A DNA stretch of 28,102 bases from JBJSXF01 sp046086225 (GTDB lineage Bacteria > Actinomycetota > Acidimicrobiia > IMCC26256 > PALSA-610), in assembly GCA_046086225.1 (NCBI GenBank), contig JBJSXF010000084.1:1-28102 (forward strand), written 5' to 3'. This document shows, one piece after another, positions 14,599 to 22,148 of the stretch; the stretch's first letter is position 1, and every line of letters starts with the position of its first letter. Below the pieces are notes generated by a model. It saw nothing but the letters and a program-made list of their open reading frames with translations. It was not told the origin of the DNA and ran no database searches. The position numbers and the translations under genes were made by a program.

Positions 14599-14976
14599 AT
14601 GCCGGCGCCGACGCCCATCCCGTTCACCGAGGCCGAGATCGACGCCGTGTCCTTCGGTGCCGACGGACTCGTTCCCGCCATCGTGCAGGACGAGTCCGAC
14701 CGCAGCGTGCTGATGATGGCGTGGATGAACCGCGAGGCCCTCGAGCGAACCCTCCGCACCGGCCGCACGTGGTTCTGGAGCCGGAGCCGGGGCGAGTACT
14801 GGTGCAAGGGCGAGACCTCCGGGGATCGCCAGTTCGTGCGGGCCGCCCTCTACGACTGCGACATGGACGTGCTGTTGCTCCTCGTCGAGCAGGAAGGGCG
14901 GGGGGCCTGCCACACGGGGGAGCGGTCCTGCTTCTTCCGGGCTTTCGGCAGCGGTGTCGCCCCGGGGCGGGTGTGA
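14599..14976 (+). CDS. hisI: Phosphoribosyl-AMP cyclohydrolase
   Basis: HisI opens the purine ring of PR-AMP, the third step of histidine synthesis, with zinc. The 125-residue protein is the stand-alone form, with no fused HisE domain. Diagnostic motifs are MMAWMNREALERTLRTG, TWFWSRSRGEYWCKGETSG and the metal-binding DCDMDVLLLLVEQEG followed by GACHTGERSCFFR. The ATG at 14599 follows the TACGAT box. The stop overlaps the trpE GTG by four bases, coupling histidine and tryptophan genes, an arrangement known in other actinobacteria. Confidence 0.96.
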   Translation: MPAPTPIPFTEAEIDAVSFGADGLVPAIVQDESDRSVLMMAWMNREALERTLRTGRTWFWSRSRGEYWCKGETSGDRQFVRAALYDCDMDVLLLLVEQEGRGACHTGERSCFFRAFGSGVAPGRV

Positions 14977-16475
14977 TCTCCCCGGGCCGTGAGGCGTTCC
15001 GGGCCCTGGCCCGTGAGCACACGGTCGTTCCGGTCTGGCGCTCGGTCCTCGCCGACCTCGAGACGCCGCTCTCCGCCTTCGTGAAGCTGGTCGGCGACGG
15101 CGAAGGCTTCCTCCTGGAATCAGTCGAGCACGCCGAGCGCTGGGGCCGGTTCTCGTTCATCGGTCGGAGCCCGGCCCGGACCTTCGTGGTCCGGGGCAAC
15201 CGCGTCGAGTGGACCGATGGCGCCCCGCCGCCGGCCGGGGTTCCGGTCGACGCCGGTGCGCTCGCCGCGCTCGACGCCCTGTGCCGCATCTACCGGGCGC
15301 CCCGGCTGCCCGAGCTGCCGCCCTTCCACGGCGGGATCGTCGGCTGGCTCGGCTACGACATCGTGCGTGAGATCGAGCGGCTGCCGGCGGTGCCGACCGA
15401 CGACCTCGGATTCCCCGACGCGGTGTGCTCGCTCGCCGGGCAGGTCGCCGCTTTCGACCACTTCGCGCAACGGTGCTACCTGATCGAGAACACGTATCCG
15501 ACCCCGGGTGCCGACGATGCTGCGCTCGACGCGTGCTACGACGAGGCGGTCGCCCGACTCGACGAGGCGGCGGCCACCCTGGCCGGTCCGCTCCCGGCAT
15601 TGCCGTCGCTGCCCCCACCCGACGATCTCGATGACATCCCGGCGGTGCACCGGAACTTCGCCGAGGCCGACTGGCACCGTGCGGTCCAGGTGGCGAAGGA
15701 GCACATCCTCGCCGGTGACATCTTCCAGGTCGTGCTCTCGCAGCGCTTCGATCTCGAGGAGCCGGTCGATCCGTTGGCGATGTACCGGGTGCTCCGCCTG
15801 GTCAACCCCTCGCCGTACATGTATCTCCTCCGACACCCGGAAGCCACCCTGGTCGGCTCGTCGCCGGAAGCCCACGTGCAGGTCCGCGACGGCCGGGTCG
15901 TGAGTCGACCCATCGCCGGCACGCGGCGCCGCGGCCGCGACGCCGAGCACGACCGGCGCATGGAGGCCGAGCTCGTCGAGCACCCGAAGGAACGGGCCGA
16001 GCACGTGATGCTCGTCGACCTCGCCCGGAACGATCTCGGTCGGGTCGTGCGCTTCGGCACCGAGCGGGTCGAGGAGCTGATGAAGCTCGAGCGGTTCTCG
16101 CACGTGATGCACCTCACGAGCCAGGTCGCAGGTGAGCTCGCCGAGGGCCGCTCGGCGGTCGACGTGCTCCGGGCGACCTTCCCGGCGGGCACGGTGAGCG
16201 GTGCGCCGAAGGTCCGGGCGATGGAGATCATCGATGCGCTCGAGCCGACCAAGCGGGGTCCCTACGCGGGCGTGGTCGGATACCTCGACTTCTCCGGCAA
16301 CCTCGACACCGCCATCGCGATCCGCACGATGTTCTGGCGCGGAGACCGAGCCGTGGTGCAGGCGGGGGCCGGCGTCGTGGCCGATTCCGTGCCGGCCGAC
16401 GAGGATCTCGAATGTCGCAACAAGGCCCGAGCGTTGCTGACCGCCGCGGCCGCGGCCCAGCGGGCCGGACGATGA
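14973..16475 (+). CDS. trpE: Anthranilate synthase component I
   Basis: TrpE converts chorismate to anthranilate using ammonia from the TrpG subunit, which is not encoded in this window. The 500-residue protein carries the N-terminal regulatory region (LVGDGEGFLLESVEHAERWGRFSFIG, which includes the ES tryptophan-binding element). The chorismate-binding domain follows, with GDIFQVVLSQRF, NPSPYMYLL, RPIAGTRRRG, MLVDLARNDLGR, FPAGTVSGAPKVRAME and AGAGVVADSVPADE. The ES and MYLL elements suggest feedback inhibition by tryptophan (family knowledge). GTG 14973 overlaps hisI and the stop overlaps ygfZ by ATGA. No attenuator is visible. Confidence 0.96.
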   Translation: MISPGREAFRALAREHTVVPVWRSVLADLETPLSAFVKLVGDGEGFLLESVEHAERWGRFSFIGRSPARTFVVRGNRVEWTDGAPPPAGVPVDAGALAALDALCRIYRAPRLPELPPFHGGIVGWLGYDIVREIERLPAVPTDDLGFPDAVCSLAGQVAAFDHFAQRCYLIENTYPTPGADDAALDACYDEAVARLDEAAATLAGPLPALPSLPPPDDLDDIPAVHRNFAEADWHRAVQVAKEHILAGDIFQVVLSQRFDLEEPVDPLAMYRVLRLVNPSPYMYLLRHPEATLVGSSPEAHVQVRDGRVVSRPIAGTRRRGRDAEHDRRMEAELVEHPKERAEHVMLVDLARNDLGRVVRFGTERVEELMKLERFSHVMHLTSQVAGELAEGRSAVDVLRATFPAGTVSGAPKVRAMEIIDALEPTKRGPYAGVVGYLDFSGNLDTAIAIRTMFWRGDRAVVQAGAGVVADSVPADEDLECRNKARALLTAAAAAQRAGR

Positions 16476-17314
16476 CTGACCCGGCCCCGGAGGTGCTCAC
16501 GGCCCGGGTCACCCGAGACCTCGTGGTCGTCGAAGGTGCCGATGCCGGGTCGTTCCTCCAGAGCCTGCTCTCCCAGGATCTCGCCTCGCTCTCCGTGGGC
16601 GAGGCCCGAGCCGCGCTGCTCCTCCAGCCGCGGGGCAAGTTGCTGGTGGATCTCGTGGCTCTCCGGCGGGGCGACGACGAGTGGTGGTGCAGCTGCGAGT
16701 CCGGCTTCGGGGAGATGCTGGCCGAGGGTCTCCGGCGGTTCCGGATCCGGGTGAAGGCCGAGATCGGGACGCGTGCCGTGGCGGGCCTGGCCATCCGGGG
16801 TCTCGGGGTCGCCGAGGTCCGCCGACGCGGGATCGACGACGGTCTGGCGGCGTTCCCCGTGTCCTGGGGCGGTCAGGCGGCCGTCGATCTGCTCGGCGAG
16901 GCCGAAGCGGTGGAGCGGGCGATCGTCGGGCTCGGATCGATGCCGGTCGATGCCGACGCCTACGAGCGGGTTCGGATCGAGGCCGGGGTGCCGCGGCTCG
17001 GCGCCGACATCGACGAGGACACGATCCCGCAGGAAGCCGGCCTCGATCGCGACGCCGTCTCGTTCACGAAGGGGTGCTTCGTCGGCCAGGAGCTCGTGTG
17101 CCGCATCGATTCGCGTGGGCACGTGAACCGGCTCCTCCGGCGGCTCCGGGGCGGTCGGCCCGAGACGGGGGCCACGGTCACCTTCGAGGGTCGAGACGTC
17201 GGCCGGGTCACGAGCGCGATCGGGGACATCGGCCTGGCGATGCTCCGGCGCGAGATCGAGCCGGGTTCGCTGGTCGACGTCGGCGGAACCGGGAGCCGGG
17301 TCGAAGCCTGCTGA
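16472..17314 (+). CDS. ygfZ: YgfZ/GcvT-like folate-binding protein
   Basis: The 280-residue protein belongs to the YgfZ/IBA57 branch of the GcvT fold. The family signature K-G-C-[FY]-x-G-Q-E appears as TKGCFVGQELVCRIDSRGHVNR near residue 195. Its Cys is thought to be important in repair or maturation of iron-sulfur enzymes, with tetrahydrofolate as a partner. The N-terminus (LVVVEGADAGSFLQSLLSQDL) and QPRGKLLVDLVALRR also match. The ATG overlaps the trpE stop. The TGA at 17312-17314 is inside a large inverted repeat that ends the transcription unit. Iron-sulfur enzymes nearby (nth and rlmN) might be clients, but that is speculation. Confidence 0.9.
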   Translation: MTDPAPEVLTARVTRDLVVVEGADAGSFLQSLLSQDLASLSVGEARAALLLQPRGKLLVDLVALRRGDDEWWCSCESGFGEMLAEGLRRFRIRVKAEIGTRAVAGLAIRGLGVAEVRRRGIDDGLAAFPVSWGGQAAVDLLGEAEAVERAIVGLGSMPVDADAYERVRIEAGVPRLGADIDEDTIPQEAGLDRDAVSFTKGCFVGQELVCRIDSRGHVNRLLRRLRGGRPETGATVTFEGRDVGRVTSAIGDIGLAMLRREIEPGSLVDVGGTGSRVEAC

Positions 17315-17339
17315 CCCGACCCCCTTGGGTCGCGGTCAG
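17311..17339. terminator. Bidirectional hairpin terminator containing both stop codons
   Basis: CTGACC-CGACCC (17311-17322) pairs with GGGTCG-C-GGTCAG (17327-17339). This gives a 12-bp stem with a single bulged C at 17333 and the loop CCTT. The outer arms contain the TGA of ygfZ (17312-17314) and, on the other strand, the TGA of the GH1 gene (17338-17336). The symmetry lets it stop transcripts arriving from either side. Confidence 0.7.
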
Positions 17340-18514
17340 TCCATCCGGTTGGCGCGGGCGATCGCGCCCAGCCACGCGGCCGAAGGCTTCGGGCGGCGGG
17401 CGAAGGAGGTCCGGTCGACCTCGGCGAGCCCGAACCGGGGTCCGTAGCCGAGCGCCCACTCGAAGTTGTCGAGGAGCGACCAGTAGAAGTAGCCGCGCAC
17501 GTCGATGCCGTCGGCGAGGCAGCGGCCGACGCCTTCCAGCGCACCGGTGACGTAGTCGATTCGGCGGTGGTCGTCGTCGTGGCCGAGGCCGTTCTCGGTC
17601 ACGTAGATCGGCGTTCCCGCCACCTCGGCGGCGTGGCGGATCGAGACCTCGAGCGCCTGCGGCCAGAACTCGTAGCCCATCGAGGTGACGACCTCGACCC
17701 CGGGCTCCGGTCCGGTGGTCATGCCGTTCTCGTCGAGCCGGTTCCGCGAGTAGGCCTGCACACCCACGAAGTCGTCGCCGCGGGCGCACTCCAGGAACTG
17801 ACCCTCGTGCATGTGGCGGGTGCTCACGAGTGCGTCCTGGGCCGACTCCGGCGCCCACCAGTCGCCCATGGAGACGCAGAGGCCGAGCGGGAAGTCGCCG
17901 GGCCCGGCCTTGATGACGTCGTATGCCTTGCGGTGCGCCGCCTTCATGTGTTCGTTGCACGCGCCCATGCCCTCGAGGTCGCCCTTGCGGCCGGGCGGGA
18001 AGATGCCGACGAGGTAGCCCATCAGGCTCACGATGTTCGGCTCGTTGATCGTGCAGCCGATCGAGATGAGGTCGCCGAGATGGGCGACCGTCCGCTCGCA
18101 GTAGCGGGTGAAGCGGTCGACGACCACCGGATTGGCCCAGCCGCCTTGGGCTGCCATCCACCGCGGGTTCGAGAAGTGGTGGAAAGTCACGACGGGCTGT
18201 ACGCCCTGGGCGTGGCACTCGGCGATCATCCGTCGGTAGTGGTCGAGCGCGGCGACGGAGAACTCGCCCTCCTCGGGCTCGATGCGCGACCACTCGATCG
18301 AGAAGCGGTAGGCGGCGAAGCCGAGCTCCCGCACCAGGGCGACGTCCTGGTCGTAACGGTGGAAGGAGTCGCAGCAGTCCCCCGAGACTTCGACGCACGG
18401 CGTGTCGGGTCGGTGCTCGAACTCCCACCAGTCGTTGTTGGAGTTTCCGCCCTCGATCTGGTGGGAGGCCGCGGCGACGCCCCAGAGGAATCCGTCGGGA
18501 AAGGTCACAGTCAT
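17336..18514 (-). CDS. GH1 family beta-glycosidase (beta-glucosidase)
   Basis: This retaining glycoside hydrolase of family 1 probably cleaves beta-glucosides or beta-galactosides. The N-terminal sugar-binding motif is FLWGVAAASHQIEGGN, and FHHFSNPRWM provides the conserved His. The acid/base is Glu158 in CTINEPN and the nucleophile is Glu307 in IYVTENG. The C-terminal block SLLDNFEWALGYGPRFGL is present. At 392 residues it is shorter than the usual 440-480. It has no signal peptide and so is likely intracellular. It starts at ATG 18514 behind a TACGCT box eight bases upstream. It sits backwards between ygfZ and trpC and has no obvious link to tryptophan synthesis. The exact substrate cannot be read from sequence. 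Confidence 0.93.
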   Translation of the reverse strand: MTVTFPDGFLWGVAAASHQIEGGNSNNDWWEFEHRPDTPCVEVSGDCCDSFHRYDQDVALVRELGFAAYRFSIEWSRIEPEEGEFSVAALDHYRRMIAECHAQGVQPVVTFHHFSNPRWMAAQGGWANPVVVDRFTRYCERTVAHLGDLISIGCTINEPNIVSLMGYLVGIFPPGRKGDLEGMGACNEHMKAAHRKAYDVIKAGPGDFPLGLCVSMGDWWAPESAQDALVSTRHMHEGQFLECARGDDFVGVQAYSRNRLDENGMTTGPEPGVEVVTSMGYEFWPQALEVSIRHAAEVAGTPIYVTENGLGHDDDHRRIDYVTGALEGVGRCLADGIDVRGYFYWSLLDNFEWALGYGPRFGLAEVDRTSFARRPKPSAAWLGAIARANRMD

Positions 18515-18522
18515 GGGGCGGG

Positions 18523-18532
18523 AGCGTACAAT
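18523..18532. promoter_or_regulatory. Overlapping divergent -10 boxes (GH1 gene / trpC)
   Basis: The ten bases AGCGTACAAT hold TACAAT (18527-18532, plus) nine bases before the trpC GTG, and TACGCT (18528-18523, minus) eight bases before the GH1 ATG. The two hexamers share the TA at 18527-18528. Both genes would give leaderless transcripts. TACAAT is the better match to the -10 consensus, so trpC should be the stronger direction. Confidence 0.55.
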
Positions 18533-18541
18533 GACGCCCGC

Positions 18542-19345
18542 GTGACCGTGCTCGACGAGATCCTCGTGACCAAGCTCGACGAGGTGACGGTCCTCCGGGA
18601 GCCCCGCACCCGGGACCTGCTCCGCGGCCAGGCGCTCGCCGCGCCGCCGACTCGGCCCTTCGCCGAGGCGCTCCGTCGGGCCGACGGAAGCCTGGCCGTG
18701 ATCGGCGAGCTGAAGCGGCGCTCGCCGTCCAAGGGTGACCTCGCTCCCGACCTCGACCCCGTTGCGGTCGCGACCGCCTACGAAGCGGGCGGGGCCGGGG
18801 CACTCTCGGTTCTCACCGACGCCCTGTGGTTCGGTGGGGCAGTGGCCGACCTCCACGCGGCTCGTGAGGCGACGGCGCTGCCGGTGCTGCGCAAGGATTT
18901 CGTCATCGACGAAGTGCAGATCTACGAGACCCGGGCCATCGGCGCCGACGCTGTGCTCCTGATCTGCGCGGCGATCCCCGAGGATGCCCGGCTCGCCGAC
19001 CTGCACGGTCTGGCGGTCGACCTCGGGCTGGCGGTGCTGGTCGAGACGCACGATGCCGCGGAGATCGAACGGGCCCGGAGTCTCGGCACCGGGATCGTGG
19101 GCGTGAACAACCGGGATCTCGCCACCTTCACCGAAGATCTCGGGTTGGGCGCGGCGTTGGCCCGACGCATCCCGGCGGACGCCATCGCCGTGGCCGAGAG
19201 TGCGGTGCGCTCCGGGTCCGACGCCGCGGCCATGGCCGAGGCCGGCTTCGATGCGGTGCTCGTGGGCGAGGCGCTCGTGCGGGCATCCGATCCGGTCGGC
19301 CTGATCGGTGAGATGCGGGCCGCTCGGGTCGAACGGCGGGGGTGA
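18542..19345 (+). CDS. trpC: Indole-3-glycerol-phosphate synthase
   Basis: TrpC closes the indole ring, turning CdRP into indole-3-glycerol phosphate. The 267-residue barrel has GELKRRSPSKGDLAP with the catalytic Lys, VLRKDFVIDEVQIYETRAIGAD with the second Lys and Glu, LVETHDAAEIERA, GVNNRDLATF and AESAVRSGSD. It is not fused to TrpF. The start is GTG 18542, close behind the TACAAT box and without a ribosome-binding site. The ATG at 18531 is in a frame that stops after four codons. The stop overlaps trpF by GTGA. Confidence 0.97.
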   Translation: MTVLDEILVTKLDEVTVLREPRTRDLLRGQALAAPPTRPFAEALRRADGSLAVIGELKRRSPSKGDLAPDLDPVAVATAYEAGGAGALSVLTDALWFGGAVADLHAAREATALPVLRKDFVIDEVQIYETRAIGADAVLLICAAIPEDARLADLHGLAVDLGLAVLVETHDAAEIERARSLGTGIVGVNNRDLATFTEDLGLGAALARRIPADAIAVAESAVRSGSDAAAMAEAGFDAVLVGEALVRASDPVGLIGEMRAARVERRG

Positions 19346-20052
19346 CCGGGATGTTCGTGAAAATCTGCGGGATCACGAACGACGACGACGCGCTGCTCGC
19401 CACTGCGCTCGGCGCCGACGCAGTGGGATTCGTCTTCGCCCCCAGTCCCCGGCAGGTCGACGCCGAGACCGTCCGGGATGCGCTGCGACGCATGCCCCGC
19501 GAGATTCACACGATCGGCGTCTTCCGGGACGAGCGGCCGGAGCGGGTCGTCGAGATCGCCGGTCGGCTCGGCCTCCACGGGGTGCAGCTCCACGGCCACG
19601 AGCCCGACAACGAGGTCGCCTGGATCCGCGATCGCGTCCGTTTCGTGATCCGGGCGTTCGGTGCCGGTGATCCGCGACTCGAGCGGGTGAATCGCGACCT
19701 CGCCGACGTGATCCTGGTCGATGCCCCGACTCCCGGTTCGGGTCGGGTCTTCGACTGGAGCCTGGCCGAGGGGATCCCGTCTTCCGTCCGGGTACTCCTC
19801 GCCGGCGGACTCACTCCGGGCAACGTCGGTGACGCCATCCGCACGGTGCGCCCGTGGGGTGTCGACGTATCGAGCGGGGTCGAGGAACGGCCCGGGCGCA
19901 AAGACCCGCGAAAGCTCCGCAAGTTCATCGAAGCGGCTCGCCGGGCGGGGGAAGAGGTCGAGGCGAGTGATGCCTTCGTGACGTCCGCCGATCCCGATGC
20001 CGACACCGTCGGCGGGGTCTCCCGTCCGTGGGACTGGGAGATCGACGAGTAG
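19342..20052 (+). CDS. trpF: Phosphoribosylanthranilate isomerase
   Basis: TrpF isomerises PRA to CdRP. The barrel shows the catalytic Cys in FVKICGIT, GFVFAPSPRQV, VQLHGHE, the catalytic Asp in VILVDAPTPGSGRVFDW, LAGGLTPGNV and GVDVSSGVEERPGRKDPRKL. The family usually ends about here (near 205 residues). This protein has about 30 more, an acidic tail with many Asp and Glu that finishes in WDWEIDE, with no known function. A dedicated trpF is noteworthy because many actinobacteria use the bifunctional PriA instead. GTG 19342 overlaps trpC. Confidence 0.95.
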   Translation: MTGMFVKICGITNDDDALLATALGADAVGFVFAPSPRQVDAETVRDALRRMPREIHTIGVFRDERPERVVEIAGRLGLHGVQLHGHEPDNEVAWIRDRVRFVIRAFGAGDPRLERVNRDLADVILVDAPTPGSGRVFDWSLAEGIPSSVRVLLAGGLTPGNVGDAIRTVRPWGVDVSSGVEERPGRKDPRKLRKFIEAARRAGEEVEASDAFVTSADPDADTVGGVSRPWDWEIDE

Positions 20053-20092
20053 TCGCTGCGGGCCGGGTGCCGGACCGTCGGAGCCCGATCCG

Positions 20093-20098
20093 TATCAT
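20093..20098 (+). promoter_or_regulatory. -10 element of trpB-trpA
   Basis: TATCAT is followed by just six bases (TCCCCC) and the ATG of trpB, so transcription would start at or next to the A of the ATG. It implies that trpBA can be expressed separately from trpCF, which ends 52 bases before trpB. Confidence 0.5.
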
Positions 20099-20104
20099 TC
20101 CCCC

Positions 20105-21337
20105 ATGACCACCGTTGAACGAGGGCAATCGGCGGGCCCGGCCCGGCCCGGCCCCGAGCCGACGGGCCTGGGTCGCTTCGGCGACTTCGGCGGGCAGTTC
20201 GCACCCGAATCACTCGTCCCCGCTCTCCAGGAACTCGAGGCCGAGTTCCGGGCGGCCTGGACCGACGACGCTTTCCGGGCCGAGTACGCCGGACTGCTGC
20301 GCGACTACGCCGGGCGGCCGACGCCGGTCACCGAATGTCGCCGGCTCTCCGAGCGCCTGGGCATCCGGGTGCTGCTCAAGCGCGAGGACCTCACCCACAC
20401 CGGCTCGCACAAGATCAACAACGTGCTCGGCCAGGCCCTCCTCACCCGACGGATGGGGAAGGGGCGGATCATCGCCGAGACCGGGGCCGGTCAGCACGGC
20501 GTGGCCTCGGCCACGGCGGCGGCGCTGTTCGGCCTCGACTGCACCGTCTACATGGGGGCGGTCGACGCGCAGCGTCAACGCTTGAACGTGTGGCGGATGA
20601 AGCTCCTCGGCGCCGAGGTCGTCGAGGTCGAGTCGGGGAGCTCCACCCTCAAGGACGCCGTCAACGAGGCCATGCGCGCCTGGGTGGCCGAGGTCGAAAC
20701 GACGCACTACTGCCTCGGCTCGGCGATGGGCCCGCATCCGTTCCCGTGGATCGTGCGCGAGTTCCAGCGGATCGTCGGTGAGGAAGCGCGCCACCAATGC
20801 CGTGAGGTCCTCGGTGGCGCCGACCCCGACGCGGTCGTGGCTTGTGTCGGTGGCGGATCGAACGCGATCGGCATCTTCCATCCGTTCGTCGATTCGTCGG
20901 CCCGGCTCATCGGGGTCGAGGCCGGCGGGCTCGGTCTCGAGTCGGGTCACCACGGCGCGGCGGTTGCCCGCGGCGTGCCCGGCGTGGTGCACGGCATGCG
21001 GTCGCTCTTCCTCCAGGACGAGCACGGCCAAGTGCTCGAGGCGACGTCGATCAGCGCCGGGCTCGACTATCCGGGTGTGGGGCCCGAGCACGCCATGCTC
21101 GCCGCCTCGGGTCGGGCCGAGTACTTCTCGGCGACCGATGAGATCGCCCTGGAGGGTTTCCGTCTGCTCTCGGCGGTCGAGGGAATCGTGCCCGCGCTGG
21201 AACCGGCCCACGCCATCGGCTGGTTGGCTCGTGAAGCGGGGCGCAACATCCCGACCGGTTCGACGGTCCTCGTGAACCTCTCGGGGCGGGGCGACAAGGA
21301 CGCGGCCCAGGTGGCCGAGCGGCTCGGCGAGCTCTGA
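20105..21337 (+). CDS. trpB: Tryptophan synthase beta subunit
   Basis: TrpB condenses indole with serine to make tryptophan, with PLP. The 410-residue protein matches the TrpB1 type that works with TrpA: FGDFGGQFAPESLVPAL at the N-terminus, the PLP lysine in HTGSHKINNVLGQAL, the AETGAGQHGVASAT segment, the PLP-phosphate loop CVGGGSNAIGIF, and VNLSGRGDKD near the end. ATG 20105 directly follows the TATCAT box. The stop is 15 bases before the trpA GTG. Confidence 0.97.
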   Translation: MTTVERGQSAGPARPGPEPTGLGRFGDFGGQFAPESLVPALQELEAEFRAAWTDDAFRAEYAGLLRDYAGRPTPVTECRRLSERLGIRVLLKREDLTHTGSHKINNVLGQALLTRRMGKGRIIAETGAGQHGVASATAAALFGLDCTVYMGAVDAQRQRLNVWRMKLLGAEVVEVESGSSTLKDAVNEAMRAWVAEVETTHYCLGSAMGPHPFPWIVREFQRIVGEEARHQCREVLGGADPDAVVACVGGGSNAIGIFHPFVDSSARLIGVEAGGLGLESGHHGAAVARGVPGVVHGMRSLFLQDEHGQVLEATSISAGLDYPGVGPEHAMLAASGRAEYFSATDEIALEGFRLLSAVEGIVPALEPAHAIGWLAREAGRNIPTGSTVLVNLSGRGDKDAAQVAERLGEL

Positions 21338-21352
21338 GCGGCGATCGCACCC

Positions 21353-22126
21353 GTGAACCTCGAATCCCATCTGCGAGCCCGCCGCGACGCCGGGGCCAAG
21401 GCGCTCGTCGCCTACGTCACCGGGGGCCTCTCGGCGGATTGGCCCGATGTCGTCCGGGCAGTCGTGGCCGCCGGTGCGGACGCGGTGGAGATCGGGATTC
21501 CCTTCTCCGATCCGATCATGGACGGCCCCACGATCCAGGCCGCGAGCCAGCGGTCGCTCGCTCGGGGCACGACTCCGGTCTCGGTGATCGAGGAGACGTC
21601 ACGGCTCGACGTCGACGTCCCGCTGCTCGTCATGACCTACTGCAACATCATCGAGCGTCTGGGTTCCCACCGGGCGGCCGAGCTGCTCCGTGACGCCGGG
21701 GTCGACGGCAGCATCATCGCCGACCTCCCCCTCGACGAGGCCGGGCCGTGGGGCGAGGTCGCCGCTGCGGCCGGCATCGAGAACGTGCTGCTGGCCGCGC
21801 CGAGCACCCCCGACGATCGTCTCGCTGAGATCTGCGAGCGATCGCGGGGCTTCGTCTACGGCGTGGCGCTGATGGGCGTCACCGGCGAACGGGCGGCGCT
21901 CGCCGAGGACGCCGGGGCGATTGCCCGCCGGTGTCGGGCGTGCACCGACCGTCCGGTGCTGCTCGGAGTCGGGATCTCGAATCCGGAGCAGGCCGTCGCG
22001 GCTGCCGCCGATGCCGACGGTGTCGTTGTCGGCAGCGCGCTCCTGCGGCGCCTCCTCGACGGTGGTGGCCCCGACGAGGCCGCGGCGTTCATCGGTTCGC
22101 TGCGGGCTGCGCTCGACGAGGAGTAG
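21353..22126 (+). CDS. trpA: Tryptophan synthase alpha subunit
   Basis: TrpA cleaves indole-3-glycerol phosphate and channels indole to TrpB. The 257-residue barrel has the catalytic Glu in AVEIGIPFSDPIMDGPTIQAA, with the second catalytic Asp in the same stretch. MTYCNIIERLG, DLPLDEAGPW, LLAAPSTPDDRL, VYGVALMGVTG and GVGISNPEQA follow. The start is GTG 21353. The stop is TAG, 22 bases before the stop of the convergent rfbD. It is the last gene of the tryptophan cluster. Confidence 0.96.
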   Translation: MNLESHLRARRDAGAKALVAYVTGGLSADWPDVVRAVVAAGADAVEIGIPFSDPIMDGPTIQAASQRSLARGTTPVSVIEETSRLDVDVPLLVMTYCNIIERLGSHRAAELLRDAGVDGSIIADLPLDEAGPWGEVAAAAGIENVLLAAPSTPDDRLAEICERSRGFVYGVALMGVTGERAALAEDAGAIARRCRACTDRPVLLGVGISNPEQAVAAAADADGVVVGSALLRRLLDGGGPDEAAAFIGSLRAALDEE

Positions 22127-22127
22127 C

Positions 22128-22148
22128 CCCGAGGGGCGAGCCGTCGGG
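22128..22148. terminator. Possible hairpin between trpA and rfbD
   Basis: CCCGA (22128-22132) pairs with TCGGG (22144-22148), and an inner GGC/GCC pair is possible. It fills the 22-base gap between the two convergent stop codons. It is much weaker than the 17311-17339 element and could be chance. Confidence 0.3.
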
